64,000 bases of DNA from Cyclobacteriaceae bacterium (GTDB taxonomy: Bacteria > Bacteroidota > Bacteroidia > Cytophagales > Cyclobacteriaceae), in contig JAEUTZ010000004.1 in assembly GCA_016787725.1 (NCBI GenBank), forward strand, positions 339,259 through 403,258. The letters run 5' to 3'. Positions 19,868-28,727 of the stretch are shown here, one piece after another. A model generated the notes under the pieces. That model saw nothing but the letters and a program-made list of their open reading frames with translations, had not been told where the DNA came from and did not search any database. A program made the translations under genes and the position numbers. How positions within the stretch are numbered: position 1 is the stretch's first letter; each line of letters starts with the position of its first letter.

Positions 19868-21082
19868 TTAACTGCTTTTTAATTCAATTCGAAACGTTGT
19901 GCCTTGATTTTCCTCTGAAGATTTTACAAAAATTTTCCCTTCGTGATACATTTCAATGATTCGTTTGGCCAGGGCCAAACCCAGGCCCCAACCCCTTTTT
20001 TTGGTAGTAAACCCGGGTTTAAACACATTGGGAAACATGGTTTTTGGAATACCTTTTCCGGTATCTGAGATATCGACAAAAACCTTTCGGTCGCTGCCCC
20101 GCAATATTTTAATGGCAATGGTGCCCGTGCTCCCCATTGCATCCACAGAATTTTTGCACAGATTTTCAATCACCCATTCGAATAAAGGGGCGTGAACCTT
20201 CGCGTGGATTTTTTCAGAGAGGGTGTAGACTTCGAAATTAATTTTCGAAGAAACACGGGGTTGAAGATAACCTACCACATTGTTTACCAGGTGAAACACA
20301 TTTTCGTCTTTCAATACCGGAGTTGAACCGATGCTGGAGAATCGCTCCGTTACGACCCGTAACTTGCGGATATCTTTATCCAGTTCATCAACAATGCCTT
20401 TGTTTTTGATATCGGGATCATCGCGCAACACCTCCACCCAGGCCATGAGTGAGGAGAGGGGGGTGCCCAATTGATGGGCTGTTTCTTTTGCAAGCCCCAC
20501 CCAAACCTGGTTTTGTTCGGCTGTTCGCGAGTAGTTAAATGCCAGATAGGAGATAAAACCAAAGATGGCTAATACGGAGAGCTGAATGTAGGGGAAGGCG
20601 ATTAACTGTGTTAACAAGAATGAGTTTTCGTAATAAACATATTGCTTCCCAAACACTTCACCGGTGCTGTCATCGCGCAGAACGATCTCTATGGGATCAT
20701 AAGATTCTTTCATTCGGTTAATCTCCTTTCGAAGAAATTCATTTTTTCTTTCCTGCGGCCAACCTGGATTGATATCAATGTTGGCATATTGATATTCGTT
20801 GTCTTTGGTGAGCCAGATTACTGGAACTGATTTATTCTTAAACAGAATTTCATCGGTAATAAAAACGATGTTTCCATCATCATTCATCAGCGTATACTCA
20901 AGGGCTTTGGCAAACAACTCCACTTGTTGTTTTTCCCGTTCCTTCAGCTGGTTTACTAAAATGCTAGTGTAGTAGATTGATCCAGCACTGATTAAAACCG
21001 AAACGGCCAGGATGATCCACTTCAACTTGGTGTTGTCGCGGTAGAAGTCCATGGAAGCCGGGAGCTGATTCTTTTTAGCCAT
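19868..21082 (-). CDS. membrane sensor histidine kinase
   Basis: A 404-residue kinase. Two membrane helices (about residues 22-45 and 160-182) bracket a periplasmic sensor region, followed by the dimerisation/phosphorylation helix with the H-box in LAKETAHQLGTPLSSLMAW. The catalytic domain shows the N-box (LCKNSVDAMG), the G1 box (ISDTGKGIPK), and the G2 box (RGWGLGLALAKRI). No response regulator gene is adjacent, so this is an orphan kinase. The signal is unknown. A terminator follows the ABC permease gene upstream, so it is a separate transcription unit. Confidence 0.9.
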   Translation of the reverse strand: MAKKNQLPASMDFYRDNTKLKWIILAVSVLISAGSIYYTSILVNQLKEREKQQVELFAKALEYTLMNDDGNIVFITDEILFKNKSVPVIWLTKDNEYQYANIDINPGWPQERKNEFLRKEINRMKESYDPIEIVLRDDSTGEVFGKQYVYYENSFLLTQLIAFPYIQLSVLAIFGFISYLAFNYSRTAEQNQVWVGLAKETAHQLGTPLSSLMAWVEVLRDDPDIKNKGIVDELDKDIRKLRVVTERFSSIGSTPVLKDENVFHLVNNVVGYLQPRVSSKINFEVYTLSEKIHAKVHAPLFEWVIENLCKNSVDAMGSTGTIAIKILRGSDRKVFVDISDTGKGIPKTMFPNVFKPGFTTKKRGWGLGLALAKRIIEMYHEGKIFVKSSEENQGTTFRIELKSS

Positions 21083-21101
21083 TGCTGCTTGGAAATTAAA
21101 T

Positions 21102-21130
21102 AAAAAAAACCGGACTGCTGGATCCGGCTT
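21102..21130 (-). terminator. terminator after the ABC-2 permease gene
   Basis: On the minus strand CCGGA (21123-21127 side) pairs with TCCGG (21110-21114 side) inside AGCCGGA/TCCGGTT, followed by eight T. It lies 25 bases past the permease stop. Confidence 0.75.
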
Positions 21131-21154
21131 TTAATGTCTGAAGGATCTATGAAT

Positions 21155-22486
21155 TTATCCTTTTAACATGAACCATTTGGCTAGAACCTTATAACTTACT
21201 TTCGTTCCCGTCATCAATATTCCAACGCGGTAAATCCTTCCCGCGATCCAGGTGGTTAGCAAAAACCCGCCAATCAACAGAACAATAGAAAGTGCTAATT
21301 GCCAGTCAGGCACGCCAAAGGCGATGCGCCCTACCATGGCTACGGGCGAGGTAAAAGGAATGATGGAAAGCCAGAAACTTACAGGCCCATGAGGATCCCG
21401 TAAGATGAACATGAATAACCCCAGGTACCCGATCAATAAAGGTAACGTGACTGGAAATTGAAATTGTTGGGCTTCCTGCTGCGAGTCGACTGCGGAGCCT
21501 ACGGCCGCAAACAAAGCACCGTATAACAGATATCCGCCCAGGAAGTAGAAAACAAATACCACCGCAATTTTTCCAAAAGGCACCTCGCCTAGGTTGGCTA
21601 AAAATTCTGCTGCCTTGTTGTTCTGTGTATTCATTGCATCTTTAACTTCAGGGTCACTGGCAAATGATTTTGATACTTGCTCCATCGCTTGCTTTTGTGG
21701 CATCTTCAATCCAAGAAAGGCAAGGGCGCCTGAGGAAAGAACGGAGATCAAAATAATCCAGATCGTAAATTGCAGTAAGCCAACTGCAGCAATTCCGATA
21801 ATTTTGCCGAGCATGAGCTGAAATGGCTTTACGGAGGAAACGATGACTTCTACAATTTTCGAAGTTTTCTCATCAATTACACCCTGCATGATTTGAATTC
21901 CATAAATCAACACAAACATGTAGATGAGAATACCCAACCCAAAGCCGAGACCATATAAAAGACCTGAGCTGCTGGATTTTTCTTCACCTGACTCGGTTAG
22001 ATTAAATTGCTTTAAACTCACCTGGGGCCGTAAGCTTTTTAGAATGGATTCGTCAATGTTGTACTCTTTCAATTTCAGGTCGTGGATCTGCGTCTCAATT
22101 AACGACTCCAGGTCGCCAACCTTTTCAATACTTGGATTCTCTTTGGTATAGATGGCAACCCCTTCCGGCTTGTTGATGTCGAAAGCCGGGATATACAACA
22201 AAGCAAAATCATCTGTCTCGTTGTATGCTTTTTTAGCTTGCTCCAACGACATATCGAGCAGGATAAAGTTGAATCGCTTCGTGTTTTCAAATTTGAAAAG
22301 CTTACTTTCATCAATCACCTGAACGTTTTCGGGTTTCGCTGACTCTGCTTCTTTATAAGCGATATACCCTAACCCACCAATAATAACCGGAAAAATAAGT
22401 GGTACTAGTATTGTGGCGATGAGAAATGATTTTTTTTGAACCCGATTCAAAAACTCACGCTGTATGATTAACCAAATTTTATTCAT
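21155..22486 (-). CDS. ABC-2 type exporter permease (NatB-like)
   Basis: A 443-residue inner-membrane protein of the ABC-2 family. It has a first helix at residues 21-45, a large external domain (about 50-170), and then five or six helices in the C-terminal half, with the segment IMQGVIDEKTSKIVEVIVSSVKPFQLMLGKI typical of NatB/CcmB-like permeases (shown here only as a landmark for residues about 205-235). It forms an exporter with the ATPase encoded just upstream. Na+ export is known for NatAB of Bacillus subtilis, but the substrate here is unproven. Confidence 0.88.
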   Translation of the reverse strand: MNKIWLIIQREFLNRVQKKSFLIATILVPLIFPVIIGGLGYIAYKEAESAKPENVQVIDESKLFKFENTKRFNFILLDMSLEQAKKAYNETDDFALLYIPAFDINKPEGVAIYTKENPSIEKVGDLESLIETQIHDLKLKEYNIDESILKSLRPQVSLKQFNLTESGEEKSSSSGLLYGLGFGLGILIYMFVLIYGIQIMQGVIDEKTSKIVEVIVSSVKPFQLMLGKIIGIAAVGLLQFTIWIILISVLSSGALAFLGLKMPQKQAMEQVSKSFASDPEVKDAMNTQNNKAAEFLANLGEVPFGKIAVVFVFYFLGGYLLYGALFAAVGSAVDSQQEAQQFQFPVTLPLLIGYLGLFMFILRDPHGPVSFWLSIIPFTSPVAMVGRIAFGVPDWQLALSIVLLIGGFLLTTWIAGRIYRVGILMTGTKVSYKVLAKWFMLKG

Positions 22487-22503
22487 AAGACTGTCGATAA
22501 TGA

Positions 22504-23448
22504 TTAAGCTTCCTGTAAATGTTTCTTAAGCGATTCATCACCTTCCCCTTTCACAAGACTGATGAAGATATCAGCCATGCTGGGTACCACCTCCTGAAAG
22601 CTGTGTACCTCAGCAATGTCAATCAGATCCCGAATTACCTGGTTCCCCTGAATTCCAGTTTGAGCTTTTAGTGTGGTGGAGAATAATCCTTCTTCCAACG
22701 GCACTTGCCGTACCAGTTCATAACGATCCATTGGGAGCGTAAAATGATTACCCCGGTGTTCAACTACGAAGGTATTTGATTTGTATTGGGCTTTTACTTG
22801 TTTTTTAGGTCCCTCCAGAATTTTTTTGGATTTGTTAATTAAGGCAATGTGATCGCACAGGGATTCAACGGTTTCCATCCGGTGCGTTGAGAAAATAATT
22901 GTACTGCCGTTCTCCTTCAGCTCCAGAATTTTTTCGGTAATCAATTGCGCATTGACTGGATCAAAACCAGAGAACGGCTCATCCAGAATGATCAATTTTG
23001 GTTCATGCATTACCGTACTGATAAACTGCACCTTTTGCGCCATCCCTTTCGAAAGATCCTCCACCTTTTTGTGCCACCAGTCGCGAATCTCGAATTTATC
23101 CAACCAGATTTTGATGCGGTCTAGGGCTTCTTTTCTGCTGAGCCCTTTAAGTTGAGCCAGGTAAAGAAGTTGCTCGCCCACTTTCATTTTCTTATAAAGG
23201 CCCCGCTCTTCAGGCAGATATCCAATGATCTCGATATGCTTTTCCTGCAAAGGCTCTCCAAAAATTTCAATCTCGCCTTCATCGCGATTAATGATTTGAT
23301 TGATGATGCGGATAAGGGTTGTCTTACCGGCACCATTGGGTCCTAACAACCCATAGATGGTGCGTTCGGGGATCGTTATACTGATTTGATCCAAGGCAGT
23401 GTGATTGGCGTACCGTTTTGTTACACCACGAGTGATTAAAGCGTTCAC
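22504..23448 (-). CDS. ABC-2 type exporter ATP-binding protein (NatA-like)
   Basis: A 314-residue ATPase. The Walker A motif GPNGAGKTTL is at about residues 36-45, the signature LSKGMAQKVQF near 128, Walker B KLIILDEPFSGFDP near 153, and the switch His in FSTHRMETVE near 192. The C-terminal 100 residues are the DUF4162-type extension common in ABC-2 ATPases. It ends 17 bases before the permease start, so the two are one operon. Given two NhaD and two CaCA genes 20 kb away, a NatAB-like role in Na+ export is possible but speculative. Confidence 0.9.
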   Translation of the reverse strand: MNALITRGVTKRYANHTALDQISITIPERTIYGLLGPNGAGKTTLIRIINQIINRDEGEIEIFGEPLQEKHIEIIGYLPEERGLYKKMKVGEQLLYLAQLKGLSRKEALDRIKIWLDKFEIRDWWHKKVEDLSKGMAQKVQFISTVMHEPKLIILDEPFSGFDPVNAQLITEKILELKENGSTIIFSTHRMETVESLCDHIALINKSKKILEGPKKQVKAQYKSNTFVVEHRGNHFTLPMDRYELVRQVPLEEGLFSTTLKAQTGIQGNQVIRDLIDIAEVHSFQEVVPSMADIFISLVKGEGDESLKKHLQEA

Positions 23449-23553
23449 AGAGGTATTCTGGTTAGTTAATGTTTAGTAACAAAAATAACAATAGAATTAC
23501 AGTACCCCAGTATTAATTCGGGTACATCCATTCACAAAATCAAAAAAGTGAGA

Positions 23554-24444
23554 TTATTTTTCGCGGAAAACAATTTTGCCCATAGAAACATCGAGGTCGA
23601 AAACGAGGGCGTTCTTACTGTCTTTTGAATACGCAGCATTGGCGAAGCGATTTTGACCAATTTTCTTTAAACTGTTTGACAATTGCAGGCTGCACAACCA
23701 TGAATCGTTAATCGTAACGAGCACGGGAACTTCGGCATCCGGAAGTTGGATGATCAAATTGCCGGCACCAACACTGCCAATAATGTGATTGCTGATGGTG
23801 GGCCGGTTGCTAAAATCAAGCATCATGTTGCCAAAACCAACATCGGCCACCACTACTTTCGAGCGAGCCAAATTCAGTTGACGGGCATGCAACGACCCCA
23901 TATCGACTTTTACCAGGAAGGTATCCATGTTGATCTTGTTCTCTAACCCAGATCCGTAACCGATATTCACATCAGCACTGCCTGTGTTGATTTTGAGTTT
24001 TTGTATGGTGAGACCGGATAAATCGATGTTGGCATTCCCTAATCCGTAATCTAAGTCCAACGAATACGGGGTGGATTCCGTAAGGTATACTTTCCAGAAT
24101 TTATCAGTAGGTCGTTCTTCGGCTCCAAACACCTGAATGGAAATTTTTTGACTTACCCCCCGCTGGCTTTCTTGTTCCAGGGCCAGGTTAACCGTACACG
24201 TCTCACCCTTCCTTTCGTTGCTGAAAGAGTGTGTATATTCTTCAATATTCTGATTGCTGTAAATGGTGAGGATGTCTTCGTTTTGGGAAGGTCGGATAAA
24301 GCAATTACCGGTTTTTGCTTTGAGTTTGAGTTCTACCTGCTTGCAATCAGGAGATTTGTCAACAGAAAACTGCTTTTTGACTTGCCCCTGTACTCCCGCG
24401 GCAACTCCACTTATCAATACGACCGAAACAATCAATCTCCGCAT
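23554..24444 (-). CDS. secreted beta-rich protein of unknown function (toastrack-like)
   Basis: A 296-residue protein with a signal peptide (residues 1-20, ending GVQG). The rest is rich in short alternating hydrophobic strands (SLDLDYGLGNANIDLSGL, KLKINTGSADVNIGYG, VKVDMGSLHARQLNLA), a pattern seen in DUF4097/LiaF-like toastrack beta-solenoids. There is no catalytic motif and no T9SS sorting domain, so it is probably periplasmic or outer-membrane associated. It is flanked by the ABC-2 exporter and dnaJ but shows no functional link with either. Family assignment is by pattern only. Confidence 0.6.
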   Translation of the reverse strand: MRRLIVSVVLISGVAAGVQGQVKKQFSVDKSPDCKQVELKLKAKTGNCFIRPSQNEDILTIYSNQNIEEYTHSFSNERKGETCTVNLALEQESQRGVSQKISIQVFGAEERPTDKFWKVYLTESTPYSLDLDYGLGNANIDLSGLTIQKLKINTGSADVNIGYGSGLENKINMDTFLVKVDMGSLHARQLNLARSKVVVADVGFGNMMLDFSNRPTISNHIIGSVGAGNLIIQLPDAEVPVLVTINDSWLCSLQLSNSLKKIGQNRFANAAYSKDSKNALVFDLDVSMGKIVFREK

Positions 24445-24531
24445 GTCAGTTCTTACGCGTTAGTTCAGGTTAATGTTACTTCAATGTAAGAAAGGCCACC
24501 TTTTAGCAACTTAATCGTAATGGATTGGTCA

Positions 24532-24566
24532 CAAAAAAATAACCCGTAATAGAACTTATACGGGTT
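24532..24566 (-). terminator. grpE-dnaJ terminator
   Basis: On the minus strand AACCCGTA and TACGGGTT (24559-24566 and 24541-24548) form an eight-bp stem followed by ATTTTTTT. It lies about 40 bases after the dnaJ stop. Confidence 0.85.
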
Positions 24567-24607
24567 AACGCAATTTGGGTTATATAAACCGGCAAAAAAA
24601 TTTCGAT

Positions 24608-25726
24608 TTAGCCAAAATACTCTTTCATACGCTCAAAAAAGCCCTTTTCGCTGGCATCGGGGTGTGGTTGAAAGTTCGGGGATTGCTTCAAACTTTCCAG
24701 TTTAGCTTTTTCCTCTGCCGTAAGCTTTTTGGGTGTCCACACATTAATATAGATAAGCTGATCGCCAGCTCCATATCCATTCACATCCTTCAGGCCCTTT
24801 CCGCGCAAGCGTAGGATTTTTCCACTCTGCGTTCCCGGGTCGATTTTAATGCGCACTTTTCCTCCCACCGAGGGCACTTCTACGGAAGTTCCAAGAGCAG
24901 CGTCAATAAAACTGATGTGGAGGTCATAGATGAGATTGTTCCCATCCCGCTTCAGTTCTTTGTCTTCAACTTCTTCAATCAAAATCAACAGATCACCCGG
25001 AATACCACCGCCCGGAGCCTCATTCCCCTTGCCCGACATAGAGAGTTGCATTCCATCACCTACGCCAGGTGGAATTTTAACCGTAATCATATCTTCCTTT
25101 GAAACCAGACCTGAGCTATCAACACCGGAAGGACGTTTGTCAATCAGTTGCCCGGCCCCGTTGCACGAAGGACACGTAGAGGTGGAGACCATCTGCCCCA
25201 ACATGGTATTCACCACCTTGCGTACCTGGCCGCTGCCTCCGCAGGTTGTACAATTCTTGAAGGTAACGCCTTCGGCCCGCACCAGCCGGTTCACTTTTAT
25301 TTTCTTTTCAACCCCGTTGGCAATCTCTTCCAATGAAAGCTTTAGCTTGATGCGCAGATTAGAGCCTTTGCGCTGCCGGGTTCTTCCGCCACCACCTCCA
25401 AAAAAACTGTCGAAAGGACTTCCCCCGCCCCCAAAGATGTCTCCGAATTGGCTGAAGATATCTTCCATGTTCATGTCATGACCCTGGAAACCACCCTGCC
25501 CTGGTCGGGAATGACCAAAACGATCGTATTGTGCACGCTTCTCGGAATTACTCAATACTTCATACGCTTCAGCAGCTTCTTTGAATTTTTCTTCCGCTTC
25601 CTTATTGCCTGGATTTTTGTCGGGATGAAATTGAATGGCCACCTTCCGGTAAGCCTTTTTAATCTCTTCCGGAGAGGCGCTTTTGCTTATGCCTAAGATT
25701 TCGTAATAATCGCGTTTTGTTGACAT
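24608..25726 (-). CDS. dnaJ: co-chaperone DnaJ (Hsp40) with a reduced zinc domain
   Basis: A 372-residue Hsp40 that stimulates DnaK ATPase and delivers substrates. The J-domain (residues 4-70) contains the essential HPD in QFHPDKNPG, followed by a Gly/Phe-rich linker (about 75-115). The central Cys domain has only two CxxCxGxG repeats (CTTCGGSG near 157 and CPSCNGAG near 185) instead of four. By alignment these are repeats 2 and 3, which make zinc site II. The C-terminal substrate-binding domains are complete. It starts 21 bases after grpE and ends before a terminator. Confidence 0.95.
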   Translation of the reverse strand: MSTKRDYYEILGISKSASPEEIKKAYRKVAIQFHPDKNPGNKEAEEKFKEAAEAYEVLSNSEKRAQYDRFGHSRPGQGGFQGHDMNMEDIFSQFGDIFGGGGSPFDSFFGGGGGRTRQRKGSNLRIKLKLSLEEIANGVEKKIKVNRLVRAEGVTFKNCTTCGGSGQVRKVVNTMLGQMVSTSTCPSCNGAGQLIDKRPSGVDSSGLVSKEDMITVKIPPGVGDGMQLSMSGKGNEAPGGGIPGDLLILIEEVEDKELKRDGNNLIYDLHISFIDAALGTSVEVPSVGGKVRIKIDPGTQSGKILRLRGKGLKDVNGYGAGDQLIYINVWTPKKLTAEEKAKLESLKQSPNFQPHPDASEKGFFERMKEYFG

Positions 25727-25747
25727 GATGAGCAGGTAATGAACTGA

Positions 25748-26320
25748 TTAACTTCCGACTACTACTTTGGCAAAGCGGATCACTTTGTCATTGAGTAAGT
25801 ATCCCTTCTCAACAACATCTATGATTTTTCCTTTTAGCTTTTCATCGGGTGCGGGTACTTGCGTGATCGCTTCGTGCAAATCAGGATTGAAGTCAGAACC
25901 CGAATTGGTATCCATTGCTTTAACACTGTATTGCTCCAGCGTTTTTTTAAATTTATTCTGAATGAGCAGAAAACCTTCGGCTTCTTTGTCGTCTCTTCCC
26001 TTGTATGATTTTTCGGCCCGTTCAAAATCATCAATCACCGGTAAGAGCGCTTTCAAAAGTTGCTCGTTGGCCGATTGAATCATCTCTAACTTTTCTTTAG
26101 ACGACCTGCGTCTGAAATTGTCAAACTCAGCATACAGCCGAAGGTATTTGTCTTTGGCTTCTGCCAATTCGTCCTGTAGTTTTTTAAGGGGATCGGTGCT
26201 TTCCTCCTTTGGTTTAGCGATAACAGGTTCTTCAGATTGACCTTCTGGGGTCTCGGTACCCAAATCATCGTGTTTTTCCAATTCTTGCTCCGGTTGTATC
26301 GTGTTTTCCATGGTGTTCAC
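25748..26320 (-). CDS. grpE: nucleotide exchange factor GrpE
   Basis: A 190-residue partner of DnaK that releases ADP. Residues 1-45 are acidic and disordered, followed by the long coiled coil (KLQDELAEAKDKYLRLYAEFDNFRRR region, residues 47-85). The C-terminal beta-domain has the motif FNPDLHEAITQVP and ends in KVIRFAKVVVG. Either ATG at 26320 or the one at 26311 (MENTIQ) may be used; the second gives a better leader length from the sigma-54-like element. It is co-transcribed with dnaJ. Confidence 0.94.
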   Translation of the reverse strand: MNTMENTIQPEQELEKHDDLGTETPEGQSEEPVIAKPKEESTDPLKKLQDELAEAKDKYLRLYAEFDNFRRRSSKEKLEMIQSANEQLLKALLPVIDDFERAEKSYKGRDDKEAEGFLLIQNKFKKTLEQYSVKAMDTNSGSDFNPDLHEAITQVPAPDEKLKGKIIDVVEKGYLLNDKVIRFAKVVVGS

Positions 26321-26338
26321 TAAGTGCGCTGCAAAAAT

Positions 26339-26376
26339 GACAAGAATTTTGCCAATACGCTGAATCTTGACAAGAT
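26339..26376 (-). promoter_or_regulatory. grpE regulatory region: sigma-54-like element and a 13-bp palindrome
   Basis: On the minus strand TTGGCAA-AATTC-TTGTC (26339-26355) has the same spacing and almost the same bases as the element before dnaK. Immediately upstream is a palindrome, ATCTTG-A-CAAGAT in plus-strand order (26364-26376), that could bind a regulator. All of this sits in the 61 bases between the obgE stop and the grpE start. Confidence 0.4.
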
Positions 26377-26381
26377 GTCCG

Positions 26382-27371
26382 TTACTGTAAGGTTTGCCAG
26401 ATCAGATCTTTTAATTCGGTAATACCCTGGTTGGTGATGGAAGAAATAAAAACAGAAGGCAAATCGTTCGGAATTTCCTTCGCCAGTTCATCCTTCAATT
26501 CATCATCCAGCAAGTCGCATTTTGAGATGGCCAACATTCTTTTTTTATCCAGCAATTCCGGATTGTATTTCCGCAGTTCATTTAAAAGAATCTCATACTC
26601 TTGCTGAATGCTTTTTGCATCGGCCGGGATGAGGAATAAGAGCAACGAATTGCGCTCAATGTGCTTTAAAAAGCGGATACCCAATCCTTTACCTTCGGCC
26701 GCACCCTCAATGATGCCTGGAATATCGGCCATAACGAACGAACGATCATCACGATACCGCACAACACCCAGGTTGGGAGTTAACGTGGTAAAGGCATAAT
26801 CAGCAATCTTGGGTTTCGCAGCAGAGACCACCGAAAGCAATGTCGACTTACCTGCATTCGGAAATCCTACCAGCCCCACATCGGCCAGCAGTTTTAATTC
26901 CAGAACGACCCATTCTTCACGGCCGGGTTCTCCGGGTTGCGCATGTTGTGGAGCCTGGTTGGTGGAGGTTGCAAAAAAGGAATTTCCTTTTCCACCGCGG
27001 CCACCGGGCGTAAGAATTACCTCCTGTCCATCCTCATTAATCTCACAAATAATTTCGTTTGTGTCAGCTCTCCGGGCTATGGTGCCAATCGGCACATCCA
27101 GAATTTCATCTTTGCCAAAGGCACCAGTTCGATTTTGACCCTCGCCCGGCTTGCCATGATCGGCAATAATATGTTTGCGGTATTTCAAATGGAGCAAGGT
27201 CCAGAGCTGGGCATTGCCGCGCAAGATTACATGCCCCCCGCGACCGCCATCACCCCCATCGGGGCCCCCTTTTTCAATAAACTTTTCACGATGAAAATGT
27301 AAACACCCCGCCCCGCCATGGCCCGAGCGTGAATTGAATTTTACATAGTCAATGAAATTAGGGGAAGACAT
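26382..27371 (-). CDS. obgE: ribosome-associated GTPase ObgE/CgtA
   Basis: The 329-residue essential GTPase acts in 50S ribosome assembly and stress signalling. The N-terminal Obg domain (residues 1-155) is Gly-rich, with [14 protein letters not shown] and [11 protein letters not shown]. The G domain starts with the P-loop [11 protein letters not shown] near 165; G3 gives [11 protein letters not shown] and G4 SKCD. There is no C-terminal OCT extension, giving the short form usual in Bacteroidota. It follows adk on the same strand with a 97-base gap. Confidence 0.95.
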   Translation of the reverse strand: MSSPNFIDYVKFNSRSGHGGAGCLHFHREKFIEKGGPDGGDGGRGGHVILRGNAQLWTLLHLKYRKHIIADHGKPGEGQNRTGAFGKDEILDVPIGTIARRADTNEIICEINEDGQEVILTPGGRGGKGNSFFATSTNQAPQHAQPGEPGREEWVVLELKLLADVGLVGFPNAGKSTLLSVVSAAKPKIADYAFTTLTPNLGVVRYRDDRSFVMADIPGIIEGAAEGKGLGIRFLKHIERNSLLLFLIPADAKSIQQEYEILLNELRKYNPELLDKKRMLAISKCDLLDDELKDELAKEIPNDLPSVFISSITNQGITELKDLIWQTLQ

Positions 27372-27468
27372 CTATTCTTGTTTTAATTCAAGATCCACAA
27401 TTCAAAAAAGCAACGGAGTCAATGACTGACTTTTTTGCTTAGTGAATTATGAATGTTGAAGGGGAAAT

Positions 27469-28038
27469 TTACTTTTTATCGAGTAGGGTGCAGATGTTAA
27501 TAAATATATCGTCTATGTTACCAATGCCATGCACGGAATTGAGTCGGCCTAAATTTTTATAGTAAGGTAATACGTGAATGGTTTTGGTGAAGTATTCAGT
27601 AATCCGCTTGTTCAGTTTCTCTTCCTCATCATCAGCGCGGTTTTCGATGGTTCTGCGTTTGGCAATACGGGTCCGCAATTCCTCCTCCGTTACCTCCAGC
27701 GCAATCACGTGATGAATGGCTGTTCCATTGGCTTTCATGAATGCATCGAGTGCTTCCGCCTGGGGCACGGTACGTGGAAATCCATCAAATAGAAATCCTT
27801 TCGCCTGCGGGTTTTTATCCAATTCTTCTTTTAGCATGGCGATGGTAATTTCATCAGGCACCAGGGCTCCGCTATTCATAATCTCTTTCACTCGCTTGCC
27901 CAATGGAGTATCATTTTTGGTATGCCACCGAAACAAGTCACCAGTACTAATGTGCACAAAACCATATTTCTGAATAAGCTTTTCACTTTGCGTGCCTTTG
28001 CCTGCCCCGGGCGGGCCAAAGAGAACAAGGTTGATCAT
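27469..28038 (-). CDS. adk: adenylate kinase
   Basis: A 189-residue cytosolic enzyme that interconverts ATP + AMP and 2 ADP. The P-loop GPPGAGKGTQ is at residues 7-16, the AMP site motif HISTGDLFRWH near 30, and the segment FDGFPRTVPQAEAL near 83. The LID is the short type, without zinc-binding Cys. It starts 79 bases after the hpt stop, and both serve nucleotide metabolism. Confidence 0.95.
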   Translation of the reverse strand: MINLVLFGPPGAGKGTQSEKLIQKYGFVHISTGDLFRWHTKNDTPLGKRVKEIMNSGALVPDEITIAMLKEELDKNPQAKGFLFDGFPRTVPQAEALDAFMKANGTAIHHVIALEVTEEELRTRIAKRRTIENRADDEEEKLNKRITEYFTKTIHVLPYYKNLGRLNSVHGIGNIDDIFINICTLLDKK

Positions 28039-28117
28039 GATTAATTCTGGGTTTAGGTAAAACGGGCTGCAAGATAAGGATCAAAAGTGCAATCACCAAT
28101 GACGGAGATCGACTGCT

Positions 28118-28663
28118 CTATTTGGCCTCTTCGGTGGAACGGGTTGCTTTGTAGATGTCTTTATAATTGCGACCCAGACCGTCATAATCCAGTCCGTACC
28201 CCAAAACAAATTCATCTTCAAGATCAAAGCCCACGTATTTCACATCAATTTTTTTCTCGCGTGCTGACTTTTTGCGCAGCAAGGAAATCGCTTCCACCGA
28301 TTTGGCACCCAGGCCCCGGAGTTCTTCGATAATCTTTTCCAATGTTAGCCCTGAATCCACGATGTCTTCTACAATCAGGATGTTCTGGTTAAAAAGACTT
28401 TCGTCATGACCAATCAGGGTTTTCAGTTGACCGGTGCTCATAGTGCCTGAATAGGACGAGGTTTTTACAAACGAAACCCTGCAAGGAATTTTTACTTCTT
28501 TCAAAAGATCGGCTGCAAACATGAACGAGCCGTTTAACACAGGCAGAAAAACAGGGGTTTTATCCTTGTAATCATGATTGATTTGAGCGGCCAACTCGGC
28601 AACCTTATCGTCAATCTTCGTTGCGGGAATAAATTTTTTGAACTCGAGATCTTTTATTTTCAT
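28118..28663 (-). CDS. hpt: hypoxanthine phosphoribosyltransferase
   Basis: A 181-residue purine-salvage enzyme that forms IMP or GMP from PRPP and the free base. The PRPP-binding motif ILIVEDIVDSGLTL is near residue 95. The preceding flexible loop with SSYSGTMSTG and the purine-contact region KYVGFDLEDEFVLGYGLDY near the C-terminus are also present. It lies downstream of dnaE2 with a 64-base gap and upstream of adk. Confidence 0.94.
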   Translation of the reverse strand: MKIKDLEFKKFIPATKIDDKVAELAAQINHDYKDKTPVFLPVLNGSFMFAADLLKEVKIPCRVSFVKTSSYSGTMSTGQLKTLIGHDESLFNQNILIVEDIVDSGLTLEKIIEELRGLGAKSVEAISLLRKKSAREKKIDVKYVGFDLEDEFVLGYGLDYDGLGRNYKDIYKATRSTEEAK

Positions 28664-28727
28664 ACGCCAATTCAGACGGTCAAAGATAGTTTTTTAAAAG
28701 CAATGTTCGCTGGCGTAGGTATAATCA

